The notes under the pieces were generated by a model that worked only from the letters and a program-made list of their open reading frames with translations, was not told the origin of the DNA and searched no databases. The position numbers and the translations under genes were made by a program. This document shows, piece by piece, positions 49,301-57,012 of a DNA stretch of 64,000 nucleotides (its first letter is position 1; the number at the start of each line of letters is the position of its first letter). Source of the DNA: Dyadobacter sandarakinus (GTDB lineage: Bacteria > Bacteroidota > Bacteroidia > Cytophagales > Spirosomataceae); contig NZ_CP056775.1 in the NCBI RefSeq assembly GCF_016894445.1, forward strand, positions 2,854,001-2,918,000, given 5' to 3'.

Positions 49301-50401
49301 AGAGTTATTAAGAAAATGCTGGCTGATAACAAGTTTCCTCGCCTGGTAAAGAAAGAAGATTCTGATGAATTTAAGTCAGTGCCCGTAACTTGCGATGATT
49401 ATGAGGAGCTGGACTTATTTCAAATCCCGGAAAATTTAGATGACGAGGAAGTAAAGGAGTGGAAGAAAAGTGTTAGCAGAGTTTACCTGTCCGAAAAACC
49501 CCTTATCATCGTCAATCACTTTGAGTATGACATTAAAAATCCGGCAACCAACCATTATAAGCTGGAACTTCTTGAAAAGCTGATGCAAAAGAAAGACTCA
49601 AAGATTATGATCGTCTCTACGGTTCATCCGATGCATTTTTTAGATTCGCTCAGTAATCAGCTTCAACCCGGGAAACCTAGTGAAAGCCTCACTCAGAATG
49701 ACCGCGAAAGATGGCAGGTGATTCTCGGACATTTCAGGATTGTTGTTCATCAACTCAAAGTCGGCACATGGGAGGACGCAATAACCTACCCGCAGGGACT
49801 TCGGATATTGTCCGAGGAAACGAACCACGGTCACTTTCTGGTTAAAATGCAGGATCCGATCCAAACAGAATTTAAAAAAATGACGGCTCTCACCAATGCG
49901 GAAGGAAGCGGGGTGGCGGCAAAAATCGGCATATCTGCGCACTACTTTTATACATATGTATGGCAATCGCTCACAAAAGAAGAGAAATTCCTGCTGTATG
50001 ATCTGGCCGAAGATGGGCTGATTAATCCGTACGACGATTATAACATTACCATTCTGATCAGTAAAGGGCTGATCATCCGGAAAAACGGGCTATTAAAATT
50101 GTTCAATGAGGGGTTCAGAAACTTTATCCTAACGGCTATTGGGAATTCTGAAGTGAGGCTCATCCGAAATCAGATCAGGGAAAGTGGAAACTGGGGTAAG
50201 CTGAAAACGCCACTGACCGTAATCGCTGTGGCGGTGCTGGTTTTTCTTTACGCATCTCAAAACGAAGTTTATTCAGAGATAATTAAATACGTCGGGGTCA
50301 TTACAGTCGTAGTACCAACAGTTTACAAAATATTCGGAGCATTGGAAAGTGTATTTGCAGCAAAGAACTTATTGGGCGATCGAAAAAGTAACACAAGCTA
50401 G
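46325..50401 (+). CDS. Giant membrane sensor protein with cache-like domain and P-loop NTPase domain (1358 aa)
   Basis: Order: TM about 10-32; periplasmic domain to about 255; two TMs (about 259-281 and 296-318); a second periplasmic domain about 345-575 that looks like a cache/PAS-like sensor (DRVFWLDGSGHELASWTSF, FSNREYFKNIKVGKPFF, SYCIIDEKGKVLYHSN); a cluster of TMs about 577-780; a third periplasmic loop; a TM near 935-955; then a cytosolic P-loop NTPase from about 980 (LFILGAPGSGKMRVIKKML as Walker A, EKPLIIVNHFEYD as possible Walker B). A winged-helix-like region and two C-terminal hydrophobic segments follow. It looks like a ligand-sensing ATPase that signals inside. No kinase or cyclase motif is seen. 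Intact over 4 kb. Likely senses envelope state and works with the amidase. Confidence 0.75.
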   Translation: MSKLFSFSRTQVIIIITVSVMLILGAAYIFIYIPNHKRRVEELRFRCLQNVQANIKAKRDNSVALLKNLLVTHMLNRENYDRRTLRNYISEYSMDNFTLMQPSPAKGVPGIDTEIKNIPDHTLEAIDAKYADNVMITLIHDQLNIFLTKGEYSIGMKYTLNQFFGTLLPLDTYDQYLVLLDTSIIYQTFETGITKIQADSLPTRQGAFSRDQVKDVVIGGTQYKLFAQQLNLDKASVLTVIGLLKKQTYQEEKNELPGNVVIFLMIISITTILILPWIKLYQIGGQDRLTAADGMLTFPIAMLFISILFFTSFKYNFGFGRARPNSEDSKKKLAAELESAFMRDVKQAYNDLTLLDKRFRECSRKESLTGENVIPGLGMIKKIFNERNIDRVFWLDGSGHELASWTSFAQNAPAGIFSNREYFKNIKVGKPFFLKKGEKSSMYLEPVISWVSGKFVSAISKPSGEDTIAAMSFNLKTSDQSILPSGLSYCIIDEKGKVLYHSNSSRNLNEDLFSELTEPETLRSSVLARSNVFFKSSYRGKRYDIYAKSFDNLPFYVVVFEDTQMKVNRDMNVSYFCFFMLLVLFLIIIVELLLVFLLSYQSSYFKKHYFDISWIGPDVRFHNQYVLSIGWNILNILLLWVIYNYVHFLEFLAIQLVSVTTIVLFLNYQYQFFYKNKQADTAKFKTWVSWALIGMILFITLIALFFLPKCPVSLLIYELCLIMLIGIIRVSRYKWEWILDKRWRFQPVRDLSHSFSVMVFSALIITSGIPVAVLFIVSNTQELKMLARYRHKQFADELIRQYPTLGYMDVQPAAKSSKIKIPNAFSDGNWIKDVAIVNTLNFETSRDTEFVEKARLDTMYYQLIPYHADVTPNLSEFNHSSSTGYSYYYDDGLNITYLRLQSGNYLRITSTRLQYENSLDIANNKKNALLYLSVFALTLFACWAILHQILRKLFAMDFPAQDYWNKVDDLILSKPDLNSLLFILGAPGSGKMRVIKKMLADNKFPRLVKKEDSDEFKSVPVTCDDYEELDLFQIPENLDDEEVKEWKKSVSRVYLSEKPLIIVNHFEYDIKNPATNHYKLELLEKLMQKKDSKIMIVSTVHPMHFLDSLSNQLQPGKPSESLTQNDRERWQVILGHFRIVVHQLKVGTWEDAITYPQGLRILSEETNHGHFLVKMQDPIQTEFKKMTALTNAEGSGVAAKIGISAHYFYTYVWQSLTKEEKFLLYDLAEDGLINPYDDYNITILISKGLIIRKNGLLKLFNEGFRNFILTAIGNSEVRLIRNQIRESGNWGKLKTPLTVIAVAVLVFLYASQNEVYSEIIKYVGVITVVVPTVYKIFGALESVFAAKNLLGDRKSNTS

Positions 50402-50663
50402 GTTGATGAAACACCAAACATTTGACACATAGATCGGTCTCATTTTATCGCCTAATTTGTTTCCTCGCAAATGACTTTACCGAATACTCAAATTTTCAGG
50501 AAAAGTTAGCTTTACACTTCGTATATATTTAATTTTTAACACTTTAGACTGGCATTTGAATGCCGGTACCACCATACGAAGATCTCACTACATTCTTATC
50601 GGAATTACAATGTTAGCTACCTGAAAGGATAACATTAGCTCACATATTACTGGATTTATTGAT

Positions 50664-51674
50664 ATGGCGATCGAATTCGAGATATACCCATTTGCGGCAC
50701 TGGACGGTTTTGCCTGTTCACTTTGGCGACTCAAACGGAGCAGCCCGGCGCTACGTGGGCCGGTATTGCTCGTGCACGGGGCGGGAGTCAGAAGCAACCT
50801 GTTCAATCCCCCAACGCGATTCAATCTGTTGTCCGCTCTGGCAGAACAGGGCTATGACGTCTGGCTTAGTAACTGGCGGGGAAGTATCGCGTGCAAAGCC
50901 AATGAATGGGACCTTGACCAGGTTGCAATGTTTGACCATCCGGCGGCAGTCAGAGAGGTACGTGCGCAAACCGGGGCCGAGTCCATCAAAGCAATCGTCC
51001 ATTGCCAGGGATCCACAAGCTTTATGATTGCCGCTGTGCAGGGATTGTTGCCCGACGTCAAAACAATTGTGTCCAATGCGGTTTCCCTCCATCCAATAGT
51101 GTCACCCGCTGCCAATATTAAAATTAATGCATTTGTCCCGCTGCTCGAACCATTTGTTAAATACCTGGATCCGCAATGGGGTGAAAACCCGGAAGGTGGC
51201 GTTGGTCATTTGTTTCGGATTTTGGCTAAAATAAGTCATAGAGAGCACGATTCGGATATCGGAAAAATCGTCAGCATCATATACGGAAGTGGATATCCTG
51301 CGCTGTGGGAATTACCCAATCTATCTGCAACGACAATTGACTGGATCAGGGGTGAATTCGGGAAAGTGCCACTATCATTTTTTAAGCACATTAAGAAATG
51401 CATTAATGCAGGTGAGCTGGTATCCTTCAACGGAAGCCAGTCTTATGCGACAGTTAAACCATTAACAGATAGCCGGTTCGCATTTTTTGCCGGAAAACTA
51501 AATAAATGTTTCAGCTACCAAAGCCAGGTCAAAACGTACAAGTACTTCAACGGTTTTCGAAGCGGTTTTCATCAATTATATCTTTACCCTACTTACAGCC
51601 ACCTTGACGTCTTTTTCGGGGAGGAAGCCAATTCGGATATTTTCAGTGACATTATTAAAGAGCTAAACCAATAA
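50664..51674 (+). CDS. Alpha/beta hydrolase (lipase/esterase type)
   Basis: 336 residues. LLVHGAGVRSNLFNPP is the oxyanion HG strand, YDVWLSNWRGSIACK follows, and AIVHCQGSTSFMIAAVQGL holds the nucleophile Ser (G-x-S-type elbow CQGST). YPTYSHLDVFFGEEAN near the C-terminus supplies the likely catalytic His. This subtype resembles the hydrolase half of large GMC-oxidoreductase/hydrolase fusion proteins, and a GMC oxidoreductase is the last gene of this operon, so both may act on the same sterol-like or polyol lipid (inference). First gene of an eight-gene run to 59308; 262 bp after the sensor gene. Confidence 0.82.
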   Translation: MAIEFEIYPFAALDGFACSLWRLKRSSPALRGPVLLVHGAGVRSNLFNPPTRFNLLSALAEQGYDVWLSNWRGSIACKANEWDLDQVAMFDHPAAVREVRAQTGAESIKAIVHCQGSTSFMIAAVQGLLPDVKTIVSNAVSLHPIVSPAANIKINAFVPLLEPFVKYLDPQWGENPEGGVGHLFRILAKISHREHDSDIGKIVSIIYGSGYPALWELPNLSATTIDWIRGEFGKVPLSFFKHIKKCINAGELVSFNGSQSYATVKPLTDSRFAFFAGKLNKCFSYQSQVKTYKYFNGFRSGFHQLYLYPTYSHLDVFFGEEANSDIFSDIIKELNQ

Positions 51675-51682
51675 ATGCTGAT

Positions 51683-52573
51683 ATGAAGATTCCAAAAAGG
51701 ATCAGGGATTACACAGGCAAAAAGTCCCTAGTTGACGGCATCCCGTTTACCCTTCCCGTTGAAGCCACGAAGTCCCCAGCAATTATGGCCGGCTTCTTTT
51801 GCGATTATGAAAAAGCCACCGAACTGATGCCGGGGAATGAGTTACACCCTTTCAAGTATATAAATGGAAAGGCGCTGTTTATCGTCACGGTAATCGATTA
51901 TCGTGTGACAACGATAGGAAAATATATAGAGTACAGTCTGGCCATCGCATGCACTAAGGGCGCGCGCCCGGGTCCTAAATTATTACCGGCAGTTTTTATG
52001 AAATCCTATGGTACAGGTCAGTATGTTCTGGATCTTCCGGTCAGTTCAGAAATATCGGTAAAAGGCGGCAAAGGTATATGGGGAATGCCTAAACACCAGG
52101 CATCACTGGACTTTAAAATAGAGGCAAACCAGATATCGTCGCAGTACGAAAAGGACGGCGAATTTGCATTTCGGATTGAAATCGAAAAGCCTCAGAAAAT
52201 ATGGTTGCCAGTGTCCCTCGCAAGTGTGAATTATAGTCATTTCAGGAATATGCTGGTTGCTTCGTACATCTATTTTAAAAGCAAGGCGGGACTACAAATA
52301 GGAAAAAGCGCGGTCGGCAGTATTTATGTCGGCGATCATCCGCGTACCCGATACCTACGCGATCTAAAAATAGAAAGCAGCCCTTTCTTCACGATGTACC
52401 TTCCCGAAATACATGGTGTCCTTGATGATCATTTTGACTGCTGGTTCGTCACCTATGATAGTATGCCGGCTACGATGAAATCTGATGGCCTCGACAGTAT
52501 AGTAAATCTAAAATTAAACGAAGAATGGCTTGCTCCACCCAAATTCACAGATTACCAGAAATTCAAAATCTGA
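51683..52573 (+). CDS. Acetoacetate decarboxylase-like protein
   Basis: 296 residues of the ADC superfamily. VKGGKGIWGMPKHQASLDFK is the conserved strand with the Lys (in MPK) that forms the Schiff base in acetoacetate decarboxylase. Upstream, AGFFCDYEKATELMP and YIEYSLAIACTKGARPG fit the beta-barrel fold. Family members include true decarboxylases and other Schiff-base enzymes. In this lipid operon a decarboxylation or aldol-type step on a keto compound is plausible (inference). Starts 9 bp after the hydrolase, and the next gene starts 2 bp after its stop. Confidence 0.83.
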   Translation: MKIPKRIRDYTGKKSLVDGIPFTLPVEATKSPAIMAGFFCDYEKATELMPGNELHPFKYINGKALFIVTVIDYRVTTIGKYIEYSLAIACTKGARPGPKLLPAVFMKSYGTGQYVLDLPVSSEISVKGGKGIWGMPKHQASLDFKIEANQISSQYEKDGEFAFRIEIEKPQKIWLPVSLASVNYSHFRNMLVASYIYFKSKAGLQIGKSAVGSIYVGDHPRTRYLRDLKIESSPFFTMYLPEIHGVLDDHFDCWFVTYDSMPATMKSDGLDSIVNLKLNEEWLAPPKFTDYQKFKI

Positions 52574-52574
52574 T

Positions 52575-53057
52575 ATGAAAAATATTTTCTATGCTGTTGC
52601 GAAAGGTTTATTGTTTGCTGCATGCTCAATGTACTTCGGCACAGGCTGGTCGCTTGTCCTGTTCTCATTTCCAATTGCAAAATCACTGACGCCGGACAAC
52701 TACTACTTACAATTTGTACCACAAGTTACCGCCGCTACGCATTTCTTCACTTATATGACAATGGTGATGATCGCCTGTTACGGCATATTCATTATCGAAA
52801 AATGGCGAAGCAGAGAAAAATGGGTTCCTATCACCGGCTTGATATGCATCCTGGCTTCGACTTTTCTAACAATGAAATTTATATTTCCATATAATGAAAA
52901 AATGTCTTCCGGGATCAAAGAAATCAATGAATTACAGATTGTACTCAACGATTGGATTGATCTGAACATTTTGAGGGTAGCGATCTGGACGGTACAGTGG
53001 CTGGTGGTAATGTTCTATTTTTCAATAAATGTCTTTCGATATGAAAAAACTCATTAA
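52575..53057 (+). CDS. Four-TM membrane protein (160 aa)
   Basis: The ATG at 52575 (MKNIFYAVAKGLLFAACSMY) is chosen because it follows the previous stop by 2 bp. Hydrophobic segments: 5-30, about 55-75 (ATHFFTYMTMVMIACYGIFI), about 84-103 (WVPITGLICILASTFLTMKF) and a C-terminal one (LRVAIWTVQWLVVMFYFSI). DUF1772-like in outline. Function unknown. It overlaps the next gene by 17 bp. Confidence 0.75.
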   Translation: MKNIFYAVAKGLLFAACSMYFGTGWSLVLFSFPIAKSLTPDNYYLQFVPQVTAATHFFTYMTMVMIACYGIFIIEKWRSREKWVPITGLICILASTFLTMKFIFPYNEKMSSGIKEINELQIVLNDWIDLNILRVAIWTVQWLVVMFYFSINVFRYEKTH

Positions 53058-53418
53058 TCCCCTCCTGATTACAATATCACTGATCACCATTGCGTCCGGT
53101 ATTGCTCAGATCATTGCACCAGCTTTTGTCCTAAGCAAGATCAGTCTTACAAACAGTACACTGGACGGGCAGTTATTTGCTACGATCGGCATGTTCATGG
53201 CTATTTTCGGCACATTATTACTGCATGCATTGTACAGCCCCTTTCCAAACCGGGCAGCAGTATTATGGTGCGCAGTTCAGAAATTTGGCGCATGTGTGGC
53301 AGTGATATATGGGGTGCACAGGGAGTTATTCAACTTCCTCGCATTGGCCGTAGCCATTTTTGACTTCTTTTCAGGGATACTGATCGCATACCACTACTTA
53401 TCGAGCAAACGGGCATGA
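53041..53418 (+). CDS. Small four-TM membrane protein (125 aa)
   Basis: Start taken as the ATG at 53041 (MKKLINPLLITISLITIASG). Four hydrophobic segments: LLITISLITIASGIAQIIAP, GQLFATIGMFMAIFGTLLLH, ACVAVIYGVHREL and FNFLALAVAIFDFFSGILIA. Resembles patatin-operon-type small membrane proteins with a lipid-facing core; family not certain. Stop overlaps the next start by 4 nt. Confidence 0.7.
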   Translation: MKKLINPLLITISLITIASGIAQIIAPAFVLSKISLTNSTLDGQLFATIGMFMAIFGTLLLHALYSPFPNRAAVLWCAVQKFGACVAVIYGVHRELFNFLALAVAIFDFFSGILIAYHYLSSKRA

Positions 53419-53546
53419 TACACGCGATCGGCAAATTTTTCTTCTATACGTATATCGGAACAGTTGTCCTGGCCGGTTTTTGGGGAGCATTCATTAATCC
53501 CGTTTATGATTTCAGAATCCTTTTTAGATGGAAGTGTCCGAGTTAA
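53415..53546 (+). CDS. 43-residue membrane ORF, probable N-terminal part of a DUF4345-type gene
   Basis: The ATG at 53415 overlaps the previous stop (ATGA) and opens MIHAIGKFFFYTYIGTVVLA, then GFWGAFINPVYDFRILF, ending at TAA 53546. The INPVYDFRILF ending would continue naturally into MEVSELTDLQ of the next frame (53528), so one base seems to be missing near 53520-53527. Either two overlapping small genes or one frameshifted gene of about 142 residues. Confidence 0.5.
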   Translation: MIHAIGKFFFYTYIGTVVLAGFWGAFINPVYDFRILFRWKCPS

Positions 53547-53842
53547 CTGATCTTCAAAAAAACACACTTTTAAGTCAATACAGATTTCTCAGGGCATTGG
53601 AGCTTGGATTTGGTGTGGTCTCAATTATCCGGGCAAAAGAGATTCTCAACACAAAGAACATGAATTTCATATTTCTGTGCATTATGACTTCGGGAGTCTT
53701 AGCAAGAGCTGTTGGAATGATCATGGACGGCGCTCCATCACGACTCTCCTACTTTTTCTGGGGATATGAATTAATCGGTATAGCAGTGATACTTCTTGAT
53801 ACACATAAGCTTTATGGCTCAGGCAGACACGCAGCAGTATAA
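53528..53842 (+). CDS. DUF4345-like membrane protein (104 aa or C-terminal part of a split gene)
   Basis: Residues SQYRFLRALELGFGVVSIIR, FLCIMTSGVLARAVGMIMDG and YFFWGYELIGIAVILLD form three hydrophobic segments, as in DUF4345 proteins, which normally have a fourth one before them. That missing segment is encoded just upstream in another frame (53415-53546). It overlaps the patatin gene by 29 bp. Confidence 0.62.
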   Translation: MEVSELTDLQKNTLLSQYRFLRALELGFGVVSIIRAKEILNTKNMNFIFLCIMTSGVLARAVGMIMDGAPSRLSYFFWGYELIGIAVILLDTHKLYGSGRHAAV

Positions 53843-55205
53843 TCGTTCCCTGGTATTGGCAGGCGGCGGCATCAGGTTGGCATATCACGCCGGCGTCCTC
53901 ATGGCTTTGGAGGAAGCAGCGATTGAGTTTAACCATATTGATGGCACATCCGGCGGGATATTTGGTACCGCTATGCTCGCATCGGGTATACGGCCGGTTG
54001 AAATAGCCAAACGGTGGCGCGCACTCAATTTGATGGGATTCGTTTCTTTTCTACCCTTTCGTAAATACCTGCATATCTCGCAGCTTCCCGCCATGGCAAG
54101 TGAAGACGGGATCCGCAAAAAAATATTTCCGGCACTTGGCATTGACATTGCGGCCATTAACGCAAACAGTGCATTCACTGCCACCTTCAATGTCTGTAAT
54201 TTCTCTCGGAAAAACCTGGAATCGATCAGTAATAATATCGTGACTGAAAACCATTTACTGGCAGGAATGTCACTTCCGATGTTTATGCCCGCTATAAAAA
54301 TAGGTGACTACTGGTACACTGATGCGGTATGGATAAAAGATGCCAATATGTCCGAAGCAATCCGACAGGGCGCAGATGAAATATGGCTCGTCTGGTGCAT
54401 TGGCAATACAAGCGAATACGCCAACGGGACCTTCCGGCAGTATGTAAATATGATTGAAATCAGCGCGAACAGCGGATTATTTGCTGATCTGGAACTTATA
54501 AAAAAGGAAAATGAAAACCGATTAGAAAAGAATTTAAAACCAATAGCTATTTATATTATTAAACCTAAATATCCACAGGAACTCGATCCCGACTTTTTCT
54601 TTAATAAGGTCAATGCAGACACGCTGATCAACAGGGGATATGCGGATACTGTGCGAATGCTACAATCCAGAAAACCCTTTTCAAACTGGGATAACATACC
54701 GACCGCTACGTCCATGGAGGAGCCGGGCATATCCGTAGCTTTCTCCCACGAATTTACCGGTAATATCTATTTCAATAATGCCGAAAGGCCCGCTAAGGTA
54801 CATCTAAACATGGTTATCAGAGAAGCGAATGGCAAGATTGAAACCGACTCGTCATCTTCGATACAATTGTCAGACGAACTTGTCCTTTCTGGTTACGACA
54901 ATTCCATTACCTGCAACAAATCAGATCTGCATTGTACAATGAAATTTAAATGCTCCGGAGAGATTCTGAACGTATCACTAGCTTTCGAGCGGCCATATTT
55001 ATTTGATATGCTGACTGGATTGGCGTTCAAAACAGCACACGCCACATTAAAATCTGAAAACGGCAACACAAGTGAATATGTTTTAACTCAGCCAATCCGG
55101 GACCGCATCAGAAACTTGTTTTATCAAAATGTCTCTGGTGCAAGCAGCTGGCTGGCTGGCATGAAGGCGAAGATCCGATTATTCAAGATTATATGTAGTC
55201 ACTGA
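53814..55205 (+). CDS. Patatin-like phospholipase
   Basis: 463 residues from the ATG at 53814 (MAQADTQQYNRSLVLAGGGI). LVLAGGGIRLAYHAGVLMAL is the oxyanion DGGG-type loop (GGGI), and IDGTSGGIFGTAMLASG is the G-x-S-x-G nucleophile elbow. DYWYTDAVWIKDANMS carries the catalytic Asp where patatins have DGG or DGA (here DAV). A C-terminal ~150-residue domain (NIYFNNAERPAKVHLNMV) is beta-rich and unassigned. The Ser/Asp dyad cleaves acyl chains from membrane lipids. Patatins serve in lipid metabolism and as defence effectors. Confidence 0.88.
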   Translation: MAQADTQQYNRSLVLAGGGIRLAYHAGVLMALEEAAIEFNHIDGTSGGIFGTAMLASGIRPVEIAKRWRALNLMGFVSFLPFRKYLHISQLPAMASEDGIRKKIFPALGIDIAAINANSAFTATFNVCNFSRKNLESISNNIVTENHLLAGMSLPMFMPAIKIGDYWYTDAVWIKDANMSEAIRQGADEIWLVWCIGNTSEYANGTFRQYVNMIEISANSGLFADLELIKKENENRLEKNLKPIAIYIIKPKYPQELDPDFFFNKVNADTLINRGYADTVRMLQSRKPFSNWDNIPTATSMEEPGISVAFSHEFTGNIYFNNAERPAKVHLNMVIREANGKIETDSSSSIQLSDELVLSGYDNSITCNKSDLHCTMKFKCSGEILNVSLAFERPYLFDMLTGLAFKTAHATLKSENGNTSEYVLTQPIRDRIRNLFYQNVSGASSWLAGMKAKIRLFKIICSH

Positions 55206-55224
55206 AATTAACGACAATAAAAGT

Positions 55225-57012
55225 ATGGAAAATGAATACCGCCAGGCACCAATGATCAATTGGTTTTATCCTTCTATCCTTGCGCGATCGGGAATAAAAT
55301 CCGTCGTGTCAAAACTATTTGGTAATTATGCTGATCGCCGGGAAATTCTGGCAACGCTGGATGACCCCGCAGCACAGTTAGAATGGAATAAAGCCACCGA
55401 CGAATACAAAAACATGGATGAAATCTGGGTCGACTACATCAGCGACACCGGGGATGGATTTAATGCAACCTATTCTGTGGCCGTCACTGCGGCGCAACCC
55501 TTATTAAACTTTATTGTAAACGAAACTTCCACGGAAATTCCACGCGGTGATATTCTCATATTGGGCGGCGACCAGATTTATCCGACACCCACAAAAGAAG
55601 GCTATGAAAACAAATTTAAGGTACCCTTCGAGGCCGCGTTTCCAAAATGTGAACCAGGCGAAAAGCCGGCACATCTCTACGCAATTCCAGGAAACCATGA
55701 CTGGTATGATGGCCTGGGTAATTTCTTAAAAGTATTTTGTCAGCAACGCTGGATAGGAAATTGGAAGACATATCAGTTAAGAAGTTACTTTGCTATTCCC
55801 TTGCCGCACGACTATTGGCTGTGGGCAATTGACATCCAGTTAAGCGAAGATATAGATAAGCCACAGCTCGACTACTTTAAAAACGTTTCCAGAGAAAAAA
55901 TGAATGATGGCAGCAAAGTGATCCTGTGCACTTCTGAGCCCGCGTGGATTTACAATATGCTGCATTCCGACGATACGTCATTTGAAAGGCTGGAATTTTT
56001 CATTAGCAAATACATTAGAAATGAAGATTATGAAAATGGGAATAAACATAAGCTGGCAGTAGTTTTAACCGGCGACCTGCATCACTATTCACACTATGAA
56101 TCCATTGGTGGCAAGTGGGGCGACCTGCACTACTTTGTGGCGGGTGGTGGTGGTGCGTTCATGCATCTTACCAATAATTTGCCCGACCAGTCAATCTTAA
56201 AAGAAGCAGGAACATTAAGTTTTAAAAAAGCATTTCCGTCAAGAAATGAATCGGAGAATATGACATGGAAAATACTATTTTTCGCCGGCTTCAATTTTTA
56301 CTTTTCCGCATTGATTGGGGGCTTTCACGTATTATTTTTCTGGTTTCTGATTAATAATTCACACGGCCCACTGCAAGGTTCCAATTTCTTACTGAGCGCT
56401 ATCAATCAAAGTATACCAATCTACTTGCACATTGTTTACACAAGTATGTTGCATTCTCCGGCATCCATGCTAATTGCTTTACTGCTCGTCTCCGGATTCT
56501 TCCTGTTTACCGACGTGAGAAGCAGCAAAATATCCTGGCTTGCTAAACTATGGGGACTACTACACGGCCTTATTGAATTAGTCGCTGTTCTCATGGCCAT
56601 TTACACCAGTATTCAGCTGACATTGGAAGAGTATTCCATAAAGCAGGTGGAATGGCTGTTTCTGGTAGGTACAATCTGGCTGACCGGTACCCTCTTCTCA
56701 GGTACTATCATGGGCTTGTACCTATTTATCTCGAACCGTATTTTCAAAACACACATTGACGAATCGTCTTCTGCATTGATTGGTGAAGATTTTAAAAATT
56801 TTCTGAGATTAAAAATCTCGTCCGATTCCCTTACCATTTATCCTATCGGCATAAGAAAAGTGACAAAGAAATGGAAAACCCGTATGCAAAACGGCACTCC
56901 GGCTTTCGAAGGAGAATTGCCGGAGTGCGTGCTCATATCAGATCCTATCAAAATAACCTTTCAAGAAAATGAAACTATCAAGGCCGTTTACGGAGATAAA
57001 AGCAAGCTATGA
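55225..57012 (+). CDS. Membrane-associated metallophosphoesterase
   Basis: 595 residues. The calcineurin-like fold carries WVDYISDTGDGFNATYS (first metal Asp), ILGGDQIYPTPTKEGYE (GDxxY), AIPGNHDWYDGLGNF (GNHD) and VVLTGDLHHYSHYESIGG (GDxHH). The phosphoesterase part spans about 1-330. The last ~260 residues have about five hydrophobic segments (FAGFNFYFSALIGGFHVLFF, LLIALLLVSGFFLF, LIELVAVLMAIYTSIQL and others) and a polar tail. It probably removes phosphate from a lipid or lipid-linked sugar at the membrane. 19 bp after the patatin gene; overlaps the GMC gene by 44 bp. Confidence 0.87.
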   Translation: MENEYRQAPMINWFYPSILARSGIKSVVSKLFGNYADRREILATLDDPAAQLEWNKATDEYKNMDEIWVDYISDTGDGFNATYSVAVTAAQPLLNFIVNETSTEIPRGDILILGGDQIYPTPTKEGYENKFKVPFEAAFPKCEPGEKPAHLYAIPGNHDWYDGLGNFLKVFCQQRWIGNWKTYQLRSYFAIPLPHDYWLWAIDIQLSEDIDKPQLDYFKNVSREKMNDGSKVILCTSEPAWIYNMLHSDDTSFERLEFFISKYIRNEDYENGNKHKLAVVLTGDLHHYSHYESIGGKWGDLHYFVAGGGGAFMHLTNNLPDQSILKEAGTLSFKKAFPSRNESENMTWKILFFAGFNFYFSALIGGFHVLFFWFLINNSHGPLQGSNFLLSAINQSIPIYLHIVYTSMLHSPASMLIALLLVSGFFLFTDVRSSKISWLAKLWGLLHGLIELVAVLMAIYTSIQLTLEEYSIKQVEWLFLVGTIWLTGTLFSGTIMGLYLFISNRIFKTHIDESSSALIGEDFKNFLRLKISSDSLTIYPIGIRKVTKKWKTRMQNGTPAFEGELPECVLISDPIKITFQENETIKAVYGDKSKL

